64,000 bases of DNA from Pectobacterium colocasium (GCF_020181655.1 NZ_CP084032.1:3596001-3660000), one strand, 5' to 3'; shown: positions 39,813 to 54,534, numbered from the stretch's first letter. Numbers and translations are program-made. The notes: generated from the sequence alone by a model not told the origin.

Positions 39813-40277
39813 ATGCGCAAACAGGTAGAAATTTTCACCGACGGATCGTGCCTCGGTAATCCCGGCCCCGGCGGTTATGGCGCCCTGCTGCGCTACAAGC
39901 AGCACGAAAAACCGTTAAGTGCAGGCTATCGTCTTACGACGAATAACAGAATGGAGTTGATGGCTGCTATTGCAGCGCTTGAAACGCTGACGACCGAGTG
40001 TGATGTCGTGCTCTGCACTGACAGCCAATATGTTCGTCAAGGGATAACCAGTTGGATTCATAACTGGAAAAAGCGGGGCTGGAAAACCGCCGACAAAAAA
40101 CCGGTTAAAAATGTCGATCTTTGGCAAAGGCTGGATACCGCGATTCAACGCCATTCTGTGCGCTGGGAGTGGGTAAAAGGACATGCCGGACACCCTGAAA
40201 ATGAGCGCTGTGATGAACTCGCTCGCGCAGCCGCGAGTGCGCCAACGCTTGATGACACCGGCTACCAGGCGGAGTAA
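39813..40277 (+). CDS. rnhA: Ribonuclease HI
   Basis: RNase HI cleaves RNA in RNA-DNA hybrids, removing R-loops and primers. The 154-residue protein has the four acidic residues (Asp10 in [10 protein letters not shown], Glu48 in RMELMAA, Asp70 in CTDSQYV, and Asp134 in [13 protein letters not shown]) and the basic handle [15 protein letters not shown]. The frame is open upstream to 39711, but ATG at 39813 (MRKQVEIF) is the conserved start. Confidence 0.97.
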   Translation: MRKQVEIFTDGSCLGNPGPGGYGALLRYKQHEKPLSAGYRLTTNNRMELMAAIAALETLTTECDVVLCTDSQYVRQGITSWIHNWKKRGWKTADKKPVKNVDLWQRLDTAIQRHSVRWEWVKGHAGHPENERCDELARAAASAPTLDDTGYQAE

Positions 40278-40296
40278 ATCACCATAGGCATGCGCC

Positions 40297-41007
40297 TCAT
40301 CGCCGATATATCTTTGTTGCGCCCACCGTGCGGCGCACCGATGCTTTACGCAACCGTGTCCTCATTGGCGTAAACGTCAGCGGAATCGTGCGCTTTCGGG
40401 CAATAATCAGCGTCATGCATCCTAACATCGGGATATGTTCATTCAACTTCCCTTTATTTCTTCTCCATGGCGTAACGTGAAAATGGGTCTGATGGATAAC
40501 CTCATAGTTCAAAAGTCCCAACCAGTCCGTGATACGCATTTGAGTAAACATGCGGCTGCAATAGGGATGCTTTTTATTGAGTCTGGGGATCAACTTACCT
40601 AGGCCAACCAGACTGATCGGATTAAACGTGCTCAAAATTAACCACCCATCGTCGACCAAAACACGGTCAACTTCACGCAAAACACGATGTGGATCCGAGG
40701 AATAAGATAACGTTTGAGCGAGCAGACAGGCATCAATCGACTTTTCAGAGAACGGTAATTGATGAGCATCAGCCACGACCTGAAGATTATCACCGTGTGG
40801 AGCCACGTTAACCTGATGCGCAATCGCGCACTCCGTGATGTGGATTTCCGCACTCAGCGCTCCGACCTTGATAAGATGGAAGCCAAAGAGTTTTGGCCAC
40901 CATGGCAATAAAGCCAACTCCAGCGACTCGCGATAAAACTGCCCACAGGTGATATCATCCCATGAATCAGGTGCAACAATGGTCTGAGGGATTTGTGCCG
41001 ATTTCAT
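40297..41007 (-). CDS. yafS: Class I SAM-dependent methyltransferase, YafS-like
   Basis: This 236-residue protein matches the position and sequence type of E. coli YafS. The methyltransferase domain is degenerate around motif I, but VVADAHQLPFSEKSIDACLLAQTLSYSSDPHRVLREVDRVL is a typical motif II-IV pattern. The C-terminus is basic (RTRLRKASVRRTVGATKIYRR). Its substrate is unknown. It is divergent from gloB across 43 bp, as in E. coli. Confidence 0.8.
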   Translation of the reverse strand: MKSAQIPQTIVAPDSWDDITCGQFYRESLELALLPWWPKLFGFHLIKVGALSAEIHITECAIAHQVNVAPHGDNLQVVADAHQLPFSEKSIDACLLAQTLSYSSDPHRVLREVDRVLVDDGWLILSTFNPISLVGLGKLIPRLNKKHPYCSRMFTQMRITDWLGLLNYEVIHQTHFHVTPWRRNKGKLNEHIPMLGCMTLIIARKRTIPLTFTPMRTRLRKASVRRTVGATKIYRR

Positions 41008-41050
41008 CTTCTGTTCTCGTCCTCAGGCTACTCGCAAAAAGAGGTGATGA

Positions 41051-41806
41051 ATGAATCTTATCAGTATCCCTGCACTTCAGGACAACTACATTTGGCTATT
41101 GAGCAATAAAGAAAACCGCTGTGTGATCGTCGATCCTGGTGAAGCGCCCTCGGTGCTTAAAGTGCTCGATCAGCATGCACTTTTTCCTGAAGCCATCTTA
41201 CTCACTCACCACCATAACGACCATGTGGGGGGCGTCAGTGAACTCCTCAAGCACTACCCTAATCTGCCTGTTTTTGGCCCAAAAGAAACCGCTAAATGTG
41301 GCGCAACCAGCCTGGTTGAGGAAGGAAATACCGTCTCTTTGTTAAATTCGGAATTTTCTGTAATTGAGGTTCCAGGGCACACATCTGATCATATTGCCTA
41401 CTATAATGCGCCATTTTTGTTCTGTGGCGATACCCTGTTTTCAGCGGGATGCGGTCGTATTTTTGAAGGCACACCAAAACAAATGTATGAATCGATTCAG
41501 AAAATAGCAGATTTTCCTGATGATACGGTAGTGTGCTGTGCGCATGAATACACGCTATCAAACTTAAGATTTTCTAATACTATATGGCCTGAAGATCAAG
41601 ATATCGAAGCTTATCTCCATGAAATCAGTCAGATACGAGAAAAATCGCAGTCTAGTTTACCAACAACATTAGGACTGGAGAGAAGAATCAACCTATTTCT
41701 TCGCTGCCATGAATTTGATTTAAAAAGAAAATTATCAAAAGAACCTGAAAATATAGAGAATTGGCAAGCTTTTGAGATGCTACGCAGCAAGAAAGACTAC
41801 TTCTGA
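41051..41806 (+). CDS. gloB: Hydroxyacylglutathione hydrolase (glyoxalase II)
   Basis: GloB hydrolyses S-lactoylglutathione in methylglyoxal detoxification. The 251-residue metallo-beta-lactamase-fold protein has the metal-binding HHHNDHVGG motif, VPGHTSDHIAYY, FCGDTLFSAGCGRIFEG (bridging Asp) and the late His in CAHEYTLSNLRFS. The 3' half is clearly richer in AT and in codons such as AGA, ATA and TTA than its neighbours. It could be an old acquisition or just a poorly expressed gene. Confidence 0.94.
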   Translation: MNLISIPALQDNYIWLLSNKENRCVIVDPGEAPSVLKVLDQHALFPEAILLTHHHNDHVGGVSELLKHYPNLPVFGPKETAKCGATSLVEEGNTVSLLNSEFSVIEVPGHTSDHIAYYNAPFLFCGDTLFSAGCGRIFEGTPKQMYESIQKIADFPDDTVVCCAHEYTLSNLRFSNTIWPEDQDIEAYLHEISQIREKSQSSLPTTLGLERRINLFLRCHEFDLKRKLSKEPENIENWQAFEMLRSKKDYF

Positions 41807-41877
41807 AGGTTTAGGTTGTGCTATTCCTCTAATCAAAGTATCCTTGCTCGTCTTTTAAGCAAACTATTGACCAACAT

Positions 41878-43251
41878 ATGAAGGCTAAAGCGATAATCAT
41901 CGCCTCAGTCTTGCTGGCGGGTTGCCAGGTTTCACCACATGACACCTCGCAACCCAAGCAGCATGCACAGAGTTTGTCTTCGGCAAGTCAAAGTGAAGCA
42001 GGAAAGTACACAGATGGTCGAGAGGCCTCAGCGCGATGGTTAGATGACGATAGCCTTGCGCAACGAGATCTGTGGAACTTCATTGGCGACGAGCTGAAGA
42101 TGGAGGTTCCGGATAACGCCCGGATCCGCGAGCAAAAAACGCGTTATTTGAAAAATAAGAGCTATCTCCACGATGTAACATTACGGGCAGAGCCGTACAT
42201 GTACTGGATAGTCGAGCAGATTAAGCAACGTAAAATGCCGATGGAACTGGTACTGCTACCCATAGTGGAGAGCGCTTTTGATCCAAGTGCCACATCATCC
42301 GCCAATGCCGCTGGGCTATGGCAGATTGTCCCTGGTACAGGACGTAATTATGGTTTGAAACAGAACCAATGGTACGACGGACGTCGCGACGTGATTGCGT
42401 CTACGACGGCTGCGCTGGATATGATGCAGCGGCTCAACACCATGTTTGATGGCGATTGGTTATTAACCGTTGCCGCTTATAACAGTGGTGAAGGACGCGT
42501 CATGCAGGCAATGAAAGCGAATAAAGCGAAAGGGAAATCAACCAACTTCTGGGCATTGGCGTTACCACGTGAAACGTCAATTTATGTTCCTAAGATGCTG
42601 GCCTTGAGCGATATTCTGAAGAACAGTAAGAAGTACGGCGTAAGTCTGCCGCAACCCAATGAAAGCCGAGCATTAGCGAAGGTTGAACTGGGACAACAGA
42701 TAGAATTGACACAAGCCGCTGAGATGGCGGGTCTGTCGTTGAATAAGCTGAAGAGCTATAACTCGGGCTATAAGCGTAATGTCACCGCACCCAATGGGCC
42801 ACATTACATTATGGTTCCTAAAGCTCACGTTGAGCAGTTGAAAGATTCACTGGCTGATGGTGACATCGCAGCGATTCAACCAACACGCTTGGCACAAGCA
42901 CAGACAACGCCAGCACCACAGCAGTATAAGGTACGCTCGGGTGATACCTTATCGGCAATTGCGGCACGGCTTAATGTCAGCACGAAAGATTTGCAGAGTT
43001 GGAACAATCTGCGTAGCGCTGGTGCGCTCAAGGTTGGTCAGACGCTGCAGGTTGCCAAAGCTTCAGGCAATAGCAGTTCTATCACCTATCAAGTTCGGAA
43101 GGGTGATTCGCTGGCAAGCATTGCTAAACGCCATGGCGTAAATATCGCTGATGTGATGCGCTGGAATACGGTTATCAACAAGAATGCCAACATCCAGCCA
43201 GGCGATCGTCTGACGCTTTATGTTAGCAGCAATATAAAGCCTGATTCTTAA
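41878..43251 (+). CDS. mltD: Membrane-bound lytic murein transglycosylase D
   Basis: MltD cleaves glycan strands of peptidoglycan with formation of 1,6-anhydro ends. It is a lipoprotein: signal peptide with lipobox LLAGC, Cys16. The SLT domain has the catalytic Glu131 in LLPIVESAFDPSATS and AAYNSGEGRVMQA. Two LysM domains follow (VRSGDTLSAIAARL and VRKGDSLASIAKRHG), giving 457 residues. A terminator follows the stop. Confidence 0.96.
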   Translation: MKAKAIIIASVLLAGCQVSPHDTSQPKQHAQSLSSASQSEAGKYTDGREASARWLDDDSLAQRDLWNFIGDELKMEVPDNARIREQKTRYLKNKSYLHDVTLRAEPYMYWIVEQIKQRKMPMELVLLPIVESAFDPSATSSANAAGLWQIVPGTGRNYGLKQNQWYDGRRDVIASTTAALDMMQRLNTMFDGDWLLTVAAYNSGEGRVMQAMKANKAKGKSTNFWALALPRETSIYVPKMLALSDILKNSKKYGVSLPQPNESRALAKVELGQQIELTQAAEMAGLSLNKLKSYNSGYKRNVTAPNGPHYIMVPKAHVEQLKDSLADGDIAAIQPTRLAQAQTTPAPQQYKVRSGDTLSAIAARLNVSTKDLQSWNNLRSAGALKVGQTLQVAKASGNSSSITYQVRKGDSLASIAKRHGVNIADVMRWNTVINKNANIQPGDRLTLYVSSNIKPDS

Positions 43252-43274
43252 CGTCATATCTGAATCATTAACAA

Positions 43275-43312
43275 GAACAGCCCTCCTACAGATGTAGAGG
43301 GCTGTTTTTTTA
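43275..43312. terminator. mltD terminator
   Basis: AACAGCCCTC and GAGGGCTGTT form a 10-bp stem separated by a loop of 11 bases and followed by seven Ts. It lies between convergent mltD and yafD and could stop both. Confidence 0.9.
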
Positions 43313-43318
43313 TGGTGA

Positions 43319-44107
43319 TTAAACCAGGCTAAACTCGACGAGCAGTGGGTTGTGATCTGAAGCCTGAGTCACCAAGACGGAAGACTGGTTTACGGCCAGT
43401 TCACGGTAAAAGACGAAATCTAGCGGTCGACCAAACGCCTTGCGCCGTTGGTCATCAACGAAATGTACTTCCAGTAATTCCATCCTTGCCGCAAACCGAT
43501 TAAGTGCGTTAATACGCTGCTGACTCCACGCATTAAAATCCCCAGCCATAATAGCCGGCCCCTGATGATGGGCAAGTTGTTCCCCAATTGCAGCCAACTG
43601 CTTGGTATACACCTCAACACCAAAACTAAAGTTAACCGCATGGATATTGATAACCATCAGTCTCTGCCCATTCTGAAGCGCATAGACCGTCACCAGAGAG
43701 GACTTGGCCAAACGCAATAAGGGCTCCCTTTCACGTAAAGGACAGCAATATACCGGCTGAGCCGCTGATAGCGTCATCACACCAGAAGGATGTTGCGGGA
43801 GAATAATAGCGGGCACCTGATCGGCGGAAAGGTAGTTACTGGTTGCAAAACGGATGAGATCTGGCGTACTTTGCGCCTCCTGCAACAGAACTAGCTGAGT
43901 ATCCTTACCGAAATTCTGTAGGACGGAAAGCCAATTCATTCGTTGTTGCTTGAAAATATTCCACACCATTACGCGTAAAATATCGCCCTCCAGCAACAAT
44001 GAGCCTGTCGGTAGAGCTTGCCCCGGATAATGCATTTCCCCGGGAGGAAAGATACGTTCAACCGGTTGGCCGGCAACATACCTCATTGCATAGGTTTTTT
44101 TCCGCAC
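43319..44107 (-). CDS. yafD: YafD, endonuclease/exonuclease/phosphatase-family protein
   Basis: This 262-residue protein of the EEP (DNase I-like) fold matches E. coli YafD throughout. The metal-binding motifs are visible: [12 protein letters not shown] (Glu), [18 protein letters not shown] (Asp-x-Asn) and [11 protein letters not shown] (Asp-His). Its substrate is not known in E. coli. It lies downstream of the rRNA operon on the same strand, with a 188-bp gap before the operon terminator. Confidence 0.88.
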   Translation of the reverse strand: MRKKTYAMRYVAGQPVERIFPPGEMHYPGQALPTGSLLLEGDILRVMVWNIFKQQRMNWLSVLQNFGKDTQLVLLQEAQSTPDLIRFATSNYLSADQVPAIILPQHPSGVMTLSAAQPVYCCPLREREPLLRLAKSSLVTVYALQNGQRLMVINIHAVNFSFGVEVYTKQLAAIGEQLAHHQGPAIMAGDFNAWSQQRINALNRFAARMELLEVHFVDDQRRKAFGRPLDFVFYRELAVNQSSVLVTQASDHNPLLVEFSLV

Positions 44108-44295
44108 ACCTTACCCACTATCAATTTCAATACACTAAATACCCTATCAAAAAAGAGCTCTCTTCTGTTATAAGAATTTTATCGCAGACTTGCAATGTAC
44201 GCTCGGAGATAGGGAAGGAAAGAATAGTGGGAAAAACAGAAAGTAGAGGAAGAGAGGAAGAGAGGAATCCATATAAAATTCGAATGACCAGATAT

Positions 44296-44331
44296 GCAAA
44301 AAGCCTTAAGCGTTAACTTAGGGCTTTTTGC
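44296..44331 (-). terminator. rRNA operon terminator
   Basis: GCAAAAAGCC and GGCTTTTTGC form the base of a long A/T-rich stem (44296-44331), just past the distal tRNA-Asp in the transcription direction. The minus-strand product ends in Ts. Confidence 0.85.
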
Positions 44332-44339
44332 ATAATAAG

Positions 44340-44416
44340 TGGCGGAACGGACGGGGCTCGAACCCGCGACCCCCTGCGTGACAGGCAGGTATTCTAACCA
44401 ACTGAACTACCGCTCC
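44340..44416 (-). tRNA. tRNA-Asp (GTC), distal gene of the rRNA operon
   Basis: This 77-nt gene has encoded CCA and anticodon GTC and is identical to the copy at 38772-38848. It follows the 5S gene by 50 bp in the transcription direction and is cotranscribed with it. E. coli rrnH and rrnC-type operons also carry a distal tRNA-Asp. Confidence 0.97.
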
Positions 44417-44466
44417 ACCGAATTCCTTTACAACCACCAGATTACTCCGGCTTACTGCTTAATTTG

Positions 44467-44586
44467 ATGCCTGGCAGTTCCCTACTCTCACATGGGGAAG
44501 CCCCACACTACCATCGGCGCTACGGCGTTTCACTTCTGAGTTCGGCATGGGGTCAGGTGGGACCACCGCGCTATCGCCGCCAGGCA
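44467..44586 (-). rRNA. rrf: 5S ribosomal RNA
   Basis: This 120-nt gene begins TGCCTGGCGGC and ends with CTGCCAGGCAT on the minus strand; the ends pair as helix I. It follows the 23S gene by 133 bp. Confidence 0.97.
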
Positions 44587-44719
44587 AATTCTGTTTCATT
44601 CCAACCGTCGCACTTCAGTCGCTTTCGCTTCTCTCTGCACAACCATCAGAACCAATCTTCGAACAAGCTGAGTATTGTTTTTTATGAGTCATCATCACTC
44701 AAAACACCTTCGGTGTTGT

Positions 44720-47625
<2,906 letters not shown>

Positions 47626-47775
47626 TCACAACCCGAAGGTGTCTTTGATAAATCAAAGTCATCATCGTGCTGTGATTATTTGAGAGACTCATTGACAGAC
47701 AGAATCATCACAACTCACCCGAAGGCAGTCATGCATGTTCAGCTGTCATGTTTCAATTTTCAGCTTGTTCCAGAT

Positions 47776-47787
47776 TGTTAAAGAGCA
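47776..47787 (-). promoter_or_regulatory. boxA antiterminator in the 16S-23S spacer
   Basis: TGTTAAAGAGCA on the plus strand is the complement of the boxA motif TGCTCTTTAACA. It lies in the spacer upstream of 23S and recruits the Nus antitermination complex. Confidence 0.85.
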
Positions 47788-47885
47788 ATATCTTAAACCC
47801 TGACTATCGCTAATCAGTTTTAAGATATGAGGTAAGCAGATTACTTACTGAAGACCCCCGCTTTCACCGGAATGGTCGGATGCGC

Positions 47886-47961
47886 TGGCGTCCCCTAGGG
47901 GATTCGAACCCCTGTTACCGCCGTGAAAGGGCGGTGTCCTAGGCCTCTAGACGAAGGGGAC
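47886..47961 (-). tRNA. tRNA-Glu (TTC) in the rRNA spacer
   Basis: This 76-nt gene with encoded CCA has acceptor GTCCCCT/AGGGGAC, anticodon loop CTTTCAC (TTC) and T-loop GGTTCGAATCC. A single tRNA-Glu in the 16S-23S spacer places this operon in the tRNA-Glu class (as E. coli rrnB, C, E and G). Confidence 0.97.
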
Positions 47962-48047
47962 ACGACACCGTACTTTGTTGACGCTTTTGCTCGTTATTTT
48001 CATCAGACAATCTGTGTGAGCACTTCACTCAACCCACATCTTCTTGG

Positions 48048-49588
<1,541 letters not shown>

Positions 49589-49738
49589 AAGATTTGTTTG
49601 ATTTGCTGAACTCGTCAGCGATGCTCAAAGAATTAAAACTGTTTATTCGTAATGAATTTACTGTTGTTCACTCTTCAAGACTTTTTATATCGTTAAGATA
49701 CGGTCTTGTGAGTGCCCACACAGATTGTCTGATTAAAT

Positions 49739-49750
49739 TGTTAAAGAGCA
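49739..49750 (-). promoter_or_regulatory. boxA antiterminator in the rRNA leader
   Basis: TGTTAAAGAGCA on the plus strand (boxA on the minus strand) lies about 150 bp upstream of 16S and about 30 bp downstream of the P2 promoter. Confidence 0.85.
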
Positions 49751-49781
49751 GTGCCACAATCTCTCGTGGCGCGGGTCGCAT

Positions 49782-49809
49782 ATACTATGCTAATCCGCTT
49801 TAAAGTCAA
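49782..49809 (-). promoter_or_regulatory. rRNA promoter P2
   Basis: Minus strand -35 TTGACT (49804-49809), 16-bp spacer and -10 TAGTAT (49782-49787), followed by a GC-rich GCGACC discriminator typical of stringently controlled rrn promoters. Confidence 0.85.
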
Positions 49810-49888
49810 GTCATTGCTGACTGCTTTATGAAATCTTTTTCCTGTCATCACAACTGCGTTTGCGCTGTTGCCGTGTCAGTGGAGGCGC

Positions 49889-49916
49889 ATTATAGGGACT
49901 TCTCGCCGCCTGACAA
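49889..49916 (-). promoter_or_regulatory. rRNA promoter P1
   Basis: Minus strand -35 TTGTCA (49911-49916), 16-bp spacer and -10 TATAAT (49889-49894), followed by GCGCC. An A/T-rich UP element lies just upstream (49920-49945). The 16-bp spacer and GC discriminator are the rrn P1 hallmarks that make it responsive to ppGpp/DksA. Fis sites are expected further upstream but are not obvious. Confidence 0.88.
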
Positions 49917-50022
49917 GCGCTAAATGCAAATTATTTTCTAACCGTTCAAAAACAAACCAAAAGACTCCATTTCGCATACTTCACATACAGAAAGTGAACA
50001 TAATCCGAGCTCGCCGTATAAA

Positions 50023-50056
50023 AACGGGGGCATCAATTAACGAATGCCCCCGTTTA
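50023..50056 (-). terminator. clpB terminator
   Basis: ACGGGGGCAT (50023-50032) and ATGCCCCCGT (50044-50053) form a 10-bp stem; the minus-strand product ends in T-rich sequence. It lies 25 bp after the clpB stop and separates clpB from the rRNA P1 promoter region. Confidence 0.88.
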
Positions 50057-50080
50057 TCACTTACCGTTTCACTCACAGAT

Positions 50081-52654
50081 TTATTGCCGTGCGACGATCT
50101 GTTCACCTTCAACATCTAATATGATCGGTTTACCGGGTATCAATTTCCCCCCCAGTATCTGCTGAGCAAGTGGGTTTTCTATCAATTGCTGTATCGCTCT
50201 TTTAAGCGGGCGAGCACCATAGACAGGATCAAACCCGACCTCTCCGAGCATATCTAAAGCCGCATCCGTCATCGTGACGCTATATCCACGCTCTTCAAGA
50301 CGTTTGTATAGTCTCTGAAGCTGAATTTGTGCGATCGACGTAATGTGCGCTCTTCCCAGTGGGTGGAAAACCACGACTTCATCAATACGGTTAATAAATT
50401 CAGGACGGAAGCTGTGGCTAACGACCTCAAGCACCATATCTCTCATTTCGGTGTAGCCGCGCTCACCAAAACGCTCCTGAATAAGGTCAGACCCCAGATT
50501 TGACGTCATGATGACCACAGTATTACGGAAATCGACCGTTCTGCCCTGACCATCGGTGAGACGACCATCATCCAATACCTGAAGCAGGATATTAAACACA
50601 TCAGGATGTGCTTTTTCGATCTCATCCAGCAAAATGACCGAATAAGGACGACGACGCACAGCCTCTGTCAGATATCCCCCCTCTTCATAACCGACATACC
50701 CAGGAGGCGCACCAACCAAGCGTGAAACGGAATGTTTCTCCATAAACTCAGACATATCAATACGGACCATAGCGTCGTCACTGTCGAAGAGGAACGTCGC
50801 CAGCGTTTTGCAAAGTTCCGTTTTCCCCACCCCCGTTGGGCCAAGGAACAGGAAGGAGCCAATTGGACGATTAGGATCAGATAGCCCTGCCCGGCTACGA
50901 CGAATAGAATTCGCTACCGCTTCGACGGCTTCGTTCTGCCCAATCACACGCTGATGCAGCTCATCTTCCATTCGCAATAATTTTTCTTTCTCGCTTTCCA
51001 ACATGCGAGAAACAGGAATCCCTGTCCAACGCGCCAGCACATCGGCAATTTCAATATCCGTTACTCGATTACGCAGCAAATGCATCGTTTTCCCTTCCTG
51101 CTGCGTTGCTGCCGCCAACTGTTTCTCTAGCTCAGGGATTTTGCCGTATTGCAGCTCAGACATTCTCCCCAGATCGCCCTGACGGCGAGCCTGCTCCAGC
51201 GCAATTTTCGCCTGCTCTAAAGACGCTTTAATATTTTGCGTTCCCGTCAGCGACGCTTTTTCTGCTTTCCACTCTTCTTCTTGCTGGGAATATTCACGCT
51301 CTTTTTGGTCAAGTTCCGCACTCAGCAATTCAAGCAGCTTTTGGCTGGCCTCATCAGATTCTTTTTTCAGTGCCTGTTGCTCCAGCTTTAACTGGATGAT
51401 CCGGCGCTCAAGCCGATCGAGGGGCTCGGGTTTCGAATCAATCTGAATACGAATGCTGGATGCAGCTTCATCAATCAGATCAATCGCCTTATCTGGCAAT
51501 TGACGATCCGCGATATAGCGATGAGAGAGCATTGCCGCCGCCACAATCGCCGGATCGGTGATTTGTACATGATGGTGCAATTCATAGCGCTCTTTCAGTC
51601 CACGCAGAATCGCAATCGTGTCCTCAACGGTTGGTTCCGCGACAAACACCTTCTGGAAACGGCGCTCAAGAGCCGCATCTTTTTCAATATATTGCCGATA
51701 CTCATCCAGCGTGGTCGCCCCGACGCAATGCAACTCACCGCGAGCCAGCGCAGGTTTTAGCATATTACCAGCATCCATCGCGCCATCAGCTTTACCCGCA
51801 CCCACCATCGTGTGGAGTTCATCAATAAACAGAATGACGCTGCCTTCCTGCTTAGATAGATCGTTGAGCACGCCTTTCAAACGTTCTTCAAACTCACCAC
51901 GGTATTTCGCACCAGCCACCAACGCGCCCATATCCAATGAAAGTACGCGCTTGTTTTTCAGGCCTTCAGGCACTTCACCATTAACGATACGCTGGGCTAA
52001 CCCTTCTACTATCGCGGTTTTACCCACGCCGGGTTCGCCAATTAATACCGGATTATTTTTAGTTCGACGCTGCAAAACCTGAATAGTGCGGCGAATCTCT
52101 TCATCACGCCCGATCACAGGATCGAGTTTGCCTTGTTCCGCACGTTCCGTGAGATCAATCGTGAATTTCTTCAATGCCTGGCGCTGATCCTCAGCCCCTT
52201 GATCGTTCACTTGTTCTCCCCCTCTCACTTGATCAATCGCGTTTGTTACCCCTTGCTGCGTAACACCCGCCTTTTTCAATATATCCCCCAGCGTGCCGCG
52301 AGACTCCAGCACAGCAAGCACGAAAAGTTCCGAAGAGATAAAGGTATCGCTACGCTTTTGCGCCAGCTTGTCGCACATATTCAATACGCGGACTAACTCG
52401 CTTGAAGGTTGGACATCACCATCGGTACCTTCAACCTGAGGCAAACGCGTGATTGCCTGGTCGATTTCGGTTTTCAGGTGATTAAGATTGGCTCCGGCAA
52501 CAGTCAGAAGTGGACCAACAGTTCCACCATCCTGATGAAGCAAAGCGCTCATCAAGTGAAGGGGTTCAATAAACTGGTGGTCACGCCCAAGGGCGAGAGA
52601 CTGAGCATCAGCAAGAGCAAGTTGGAATTTGTTGGTAAGACGATCCAGACGCAT
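50081..52654 (-). CDS. clpB: ATP-dependent chaperone ClpB
   Basis: ClpB, with DnaK, disaggregates proteins after heat stress. The 857-residue protein has the N-terminal Clp-N domain, AAA+ domain 1 (Walker [10 protein letters not shown] about residue 206), the M-domain coiled coil (about 410-530, [13 protein letters not shown]), AAA+ domain 2 (Walker [11 protein letters not shown], about residue 605) and the pore loop YVGYEEGGY. The frame is open 4 codons upstream, but ATG at 52654 follows GGAGGAGTT. A sigma-32 promoter lies about 50-70 bp upstream. Confidence 0.98.
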   Translation of the reverse strand: MRLDRLTNKFQLALADAQSLALGRDHQFIEPLHLMSALLHQDGGTVGPLLTVAGANLNHLKTEIDQAITRLPQVEGTDGDVQPSSELVRVLNMCDKLAQKRSDTFISSELFVLAVLESRGTLGDILKKAGVTQQGVTNAIDQVRGGEQVNDQGAEDQRQALKKFTIDLTERAEQGKLDPVIGRDEEIRRTIQVLQRRTKNNPVLIGEPGVGKTAIVEGLAQRIVNGEVPEGLKNKRVLSLDMGALVAGAKYRGEFEERLKGVLNDLSKQEGSVILFIDELHTMVGAGKADGAMDAGNMLKPALARGELHCVGATTLDEYRQYIEKDAALERRFQKVFVAEPTVEDTIAILRGLKERYELHHHVQITDPAIVAAAMLSHRYIADRQLPDKAIDLIDEAASSIRIQIDSKPEPLDRLERRIIQLKLEQQALKKESDEASQKLLELLSAELDQKEREYSQQEEEWKAEKASLTGTQNIKASLEQAKIALEQARRQGDLGRMSELQYGKIPELEKQLAAATQQEGKTMHLLRNRVTDIEIADVLARWTGIPVSRMLESEKEKLLRMEDELHQRVIGQNEAVEAVANSIRRSRAGLSDPNRPIGSFLFLGPTGVGKTELCKTLATFLFDSDDAMVRIDMSEFMEKHSVSRLVGAPPGYVGYEEGGYLTEAVRRRPYSVILLDEIEKAHPDVFNILLQVLDDGRLTDGQGRTVDFRNTVVIMTSNLGSDLIQERFGERGYTEMRDMVLEVVSHSFRPEFINRIDEVVVFHPLGRAHITSIAQIQLQRLYKRLEERGYSVTMTDAALDMLGEVGFDPVYGARPLKRAIQQLIENPLAQQILGGKLIPGKPIILDVEGEQIVARQ

Positions 52655-52694
52655 AACTCCTCCCATACACTGGTCAAAATTGCTACTGGAGATT

Positions 52695-52723
52695 AAATGA
52701 GGTCATCCCTCAAAAATTTCAAG
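52695..52723 (-). promoter_or_regulatory. Sigma-32 heat-shock promoter of clpB
   Basis: Minus strand -35 CTTGAAA (52717-52723), 14-bp spacer and -10 CCTCATTT (52695-52702), differing from CCCCATnT at one position. It is about 40 bp before the ATG, as expected for a heat-shock chaperone. Confidence 0.82.
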
Positions 52724-52787
52724 GTTATTTTGCCAGTCGTGACAGGATTTAAACGTTACTTGTCCTGGATCGTCTTAATTCAATAGG

Positions 52788-53513
52788 TTATATCAGCCAG
52801 ATTAAACTTGCCATACGGCCTGTCACGCCATCACGCCGATAAGAGAAAAATTTGTGAGGTTCGCTCACAGTACAAGCGTTTCCACCAAAAATTTGCGTTA
52901 CCCCTGCGGCGCGTAAACGCAAACTTGCCAGTTGGTAGATATCGGCAAAAAATTTATTTCCTTCAGGCCGAAATGCCGAAGCCGCCGCAGCATCATGCTG
53001 AATAAACGCGTCTCGCACCTCAGAACCGACTTCAAAAGCATCAGACCCGATAGCGGGACCCAGCCACGCCATGATCTGCCTAGGCTGCGCACGGAAACAG
53101 GCTAACGTTTCTTCCAGCACCCCCGCATGTAATCCACGCCAACCAGCATGCGCAGCAGCCACTTCATCGCCGTTGATTGCACAAAAAAGCACGGGTAGGC
53201 AGTCAGCCGTCATCACCGCACAGACCTGCCCTTTCTTATTCGTATATGCAGCATCACCGCAAACGGACGCGGGTGACTCCTCACCAATACGAATTACATC
53301 AGTACCATGAACCTGTTCCAGCCAATGCGGCATGGCCGGGAGACCAGCCATTTCCACCAGCGCGTGCCGATTTGCGGTAACGCATGCGGACTCATCGCCC
53401 ACATGATTCCCCAAATTCAACGAATCATAAGGGGCAACACTATGCCCACCGATGCGCGTCGTACTACAAGATTTCACACTGTCTGGCAAAGGCCAGTCGG
53501 GGTATATCAGCAT
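52788..53513 (-). CDS. pgeF: Peptidoglycan editing factor PgeF (YfiH, DUF152)
   Basis: This 241-residue protein belongs to the YfiH family, known as polyphenol oxidase/purine nucleoside phosphorylase-like and, in E. coli, as an editing factor that keeps L-Ser out of the peptidoglycan stem. The zinc/copper-type ligands are visible: His69 (EQVHGTD), Cys105 (TADCLPVLF) and His122 (AAHAGWRGL). The C-terminus ends in GRMASLIWLI. It precedes clpB and follows rluD on the same strand, as in E. coli. Confidence 0.92.
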   Translation of the reverse strand: MLIYPDWPLPDSVKSCSTTRIGGHSVAPYDSLNLGNHVGDESACVTANRHALVEMAGLPAMPHWLEQVHGTDVIRIGEESPASVCGDAAYTNKKGQVCAVMTADCLPVLFCAINGDEVAAAHAGWRGLHAGVLEETLACFRAQPRQIMAWLGPAIGSDAFEVGSEVRDAFIQHDAAAASAFRPEGNKFFADIYQLASLRLRAAGVTQIFGGNACTVSEPHKFFSYRRDGVTGRMASLIWLI

Positions 53514-53556
53514 AGTTCGTCACCTCGATAAATCGGCACTTATCGTATTGAATTCA

Positions 53557-54534
53557 TTACCAGTCGAGCTGATCTTTAAACGCTTCGGTATCGGCTTTCA
53601 GCGCATCAATCAAATTGACCATATCCTGCGGCAATTCCGCATGCCATTCCATGTGAATACCGGTAATAGGATGATAGAAGCGTAACATGGTGGCATGTAA
53701 CGCCTGACGATCGAAACCACGCAGCGTCTCAATGAACGCTTCCGAAGCGCCTCTCGGTGGACGAGGACGACCGCCGTATAGCTGATCGCCAACCAGAGGA
53801 TGATTAATGTGCGCCATATGCACACGAATCTGATGGGTGCGCCCCGTTTCCAGACGCAACCGCAAACGGGTATGCGCACGGAAATGTTCCATGATGCGAT
53901 AATGTGTCACAGCGGGCTTACCCATTGGGTGCACCGCCATGTGAGTTCGCTTGGTCGCGTGGCGAGCGATAGGCTGATCGACCATGCCGCCCGCAGTCAT
54001 CGAACCAATCGCAACCGCCTCGTACTCACGGGTAATTTCACGCGCCTGTAGCGCCTCAACTAAACGCGTCTGTGCTGGAACAGTTTTCGCGACGACCATG
54101 AGCCCTGTCGTATCTTTATCAAGCCGGTGCACAATCCCAGCGCGGGGCACATCGACAATCTCAGGATAGTGATGCAACAAGGCATTCAATACTGTCCCAT
54201 CCGGGTTACCCGCACCGGGGTGAACCACCAGATCTCTGGGTTTGTTGATGACCAGGATGTCCTGATCTTCATACACGATATCCAGCTTGATATCCTGTGC
54301 TTCCCAGCGGGCTTCTTCCTCAATCAATGCATCAATCGCTACCGATTCGCCGCCAAGTACTTTCTCTTTTGGCTTATTGGTGACATTGCCGTTAATCTGT
54401 ACCCGATTCTCAAGAATCCACTCTTTTATGCGGGATCGTGAATAATCAGGGAACAATTCGGCCAAAGCCTGATCTAAACGTTGTCCGAGTTGAGATTCGG
54501 CCACCGTTGCGGTGAGTTGTACTTGTTGTGCCAT
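53557..54534 (-). CDS. rluD: 23S rRNA pseudouridine synthase RluD
   Basis: RluD makes pseudouridines 1911, 1915 and 1917 in helix 69 of 23S rRNA and is needed for normal growth. The 325-residue protein has an N-terminal S4 domain (SQLGQRLDQALAELFPDYSRSRIKEWI) and a catalytic domain with Asp139 in GIVHRLDKDTTGLMVVAK. It is divergent from bamD across 134 bp. Its target helix is encoded by the rRNA operon in this window. Confidence 0.96.
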   Translation of the reverse strand: MAQQVQLTATVAESQLGQRLDQALAELFPDYSRSRIKEWILENRVQINGNVTNKPKEKVLGGESVAIDALIEEEARWEAQDIKLDIVYEDQDILVINKPRDLVVHPGAGNPDGTVLNALLHHYPEIVDVPRAGIVHRLDKDTTGLMVVAKTVPAQTRLVEALQAREITREYEAVAIGSMTAGGMVDQPIARHATKRTHMAVHPMGKPAVTHYRIMEHFRAHTRLRLRLETGRTHQIRVHMAHINHPLVGDQLYGGRPRPPRGASEAFIETLRGFDRQALHATMLRFYHPITGIHMEWHAELPQDMVNLIDALKADTEAFKDQLDW

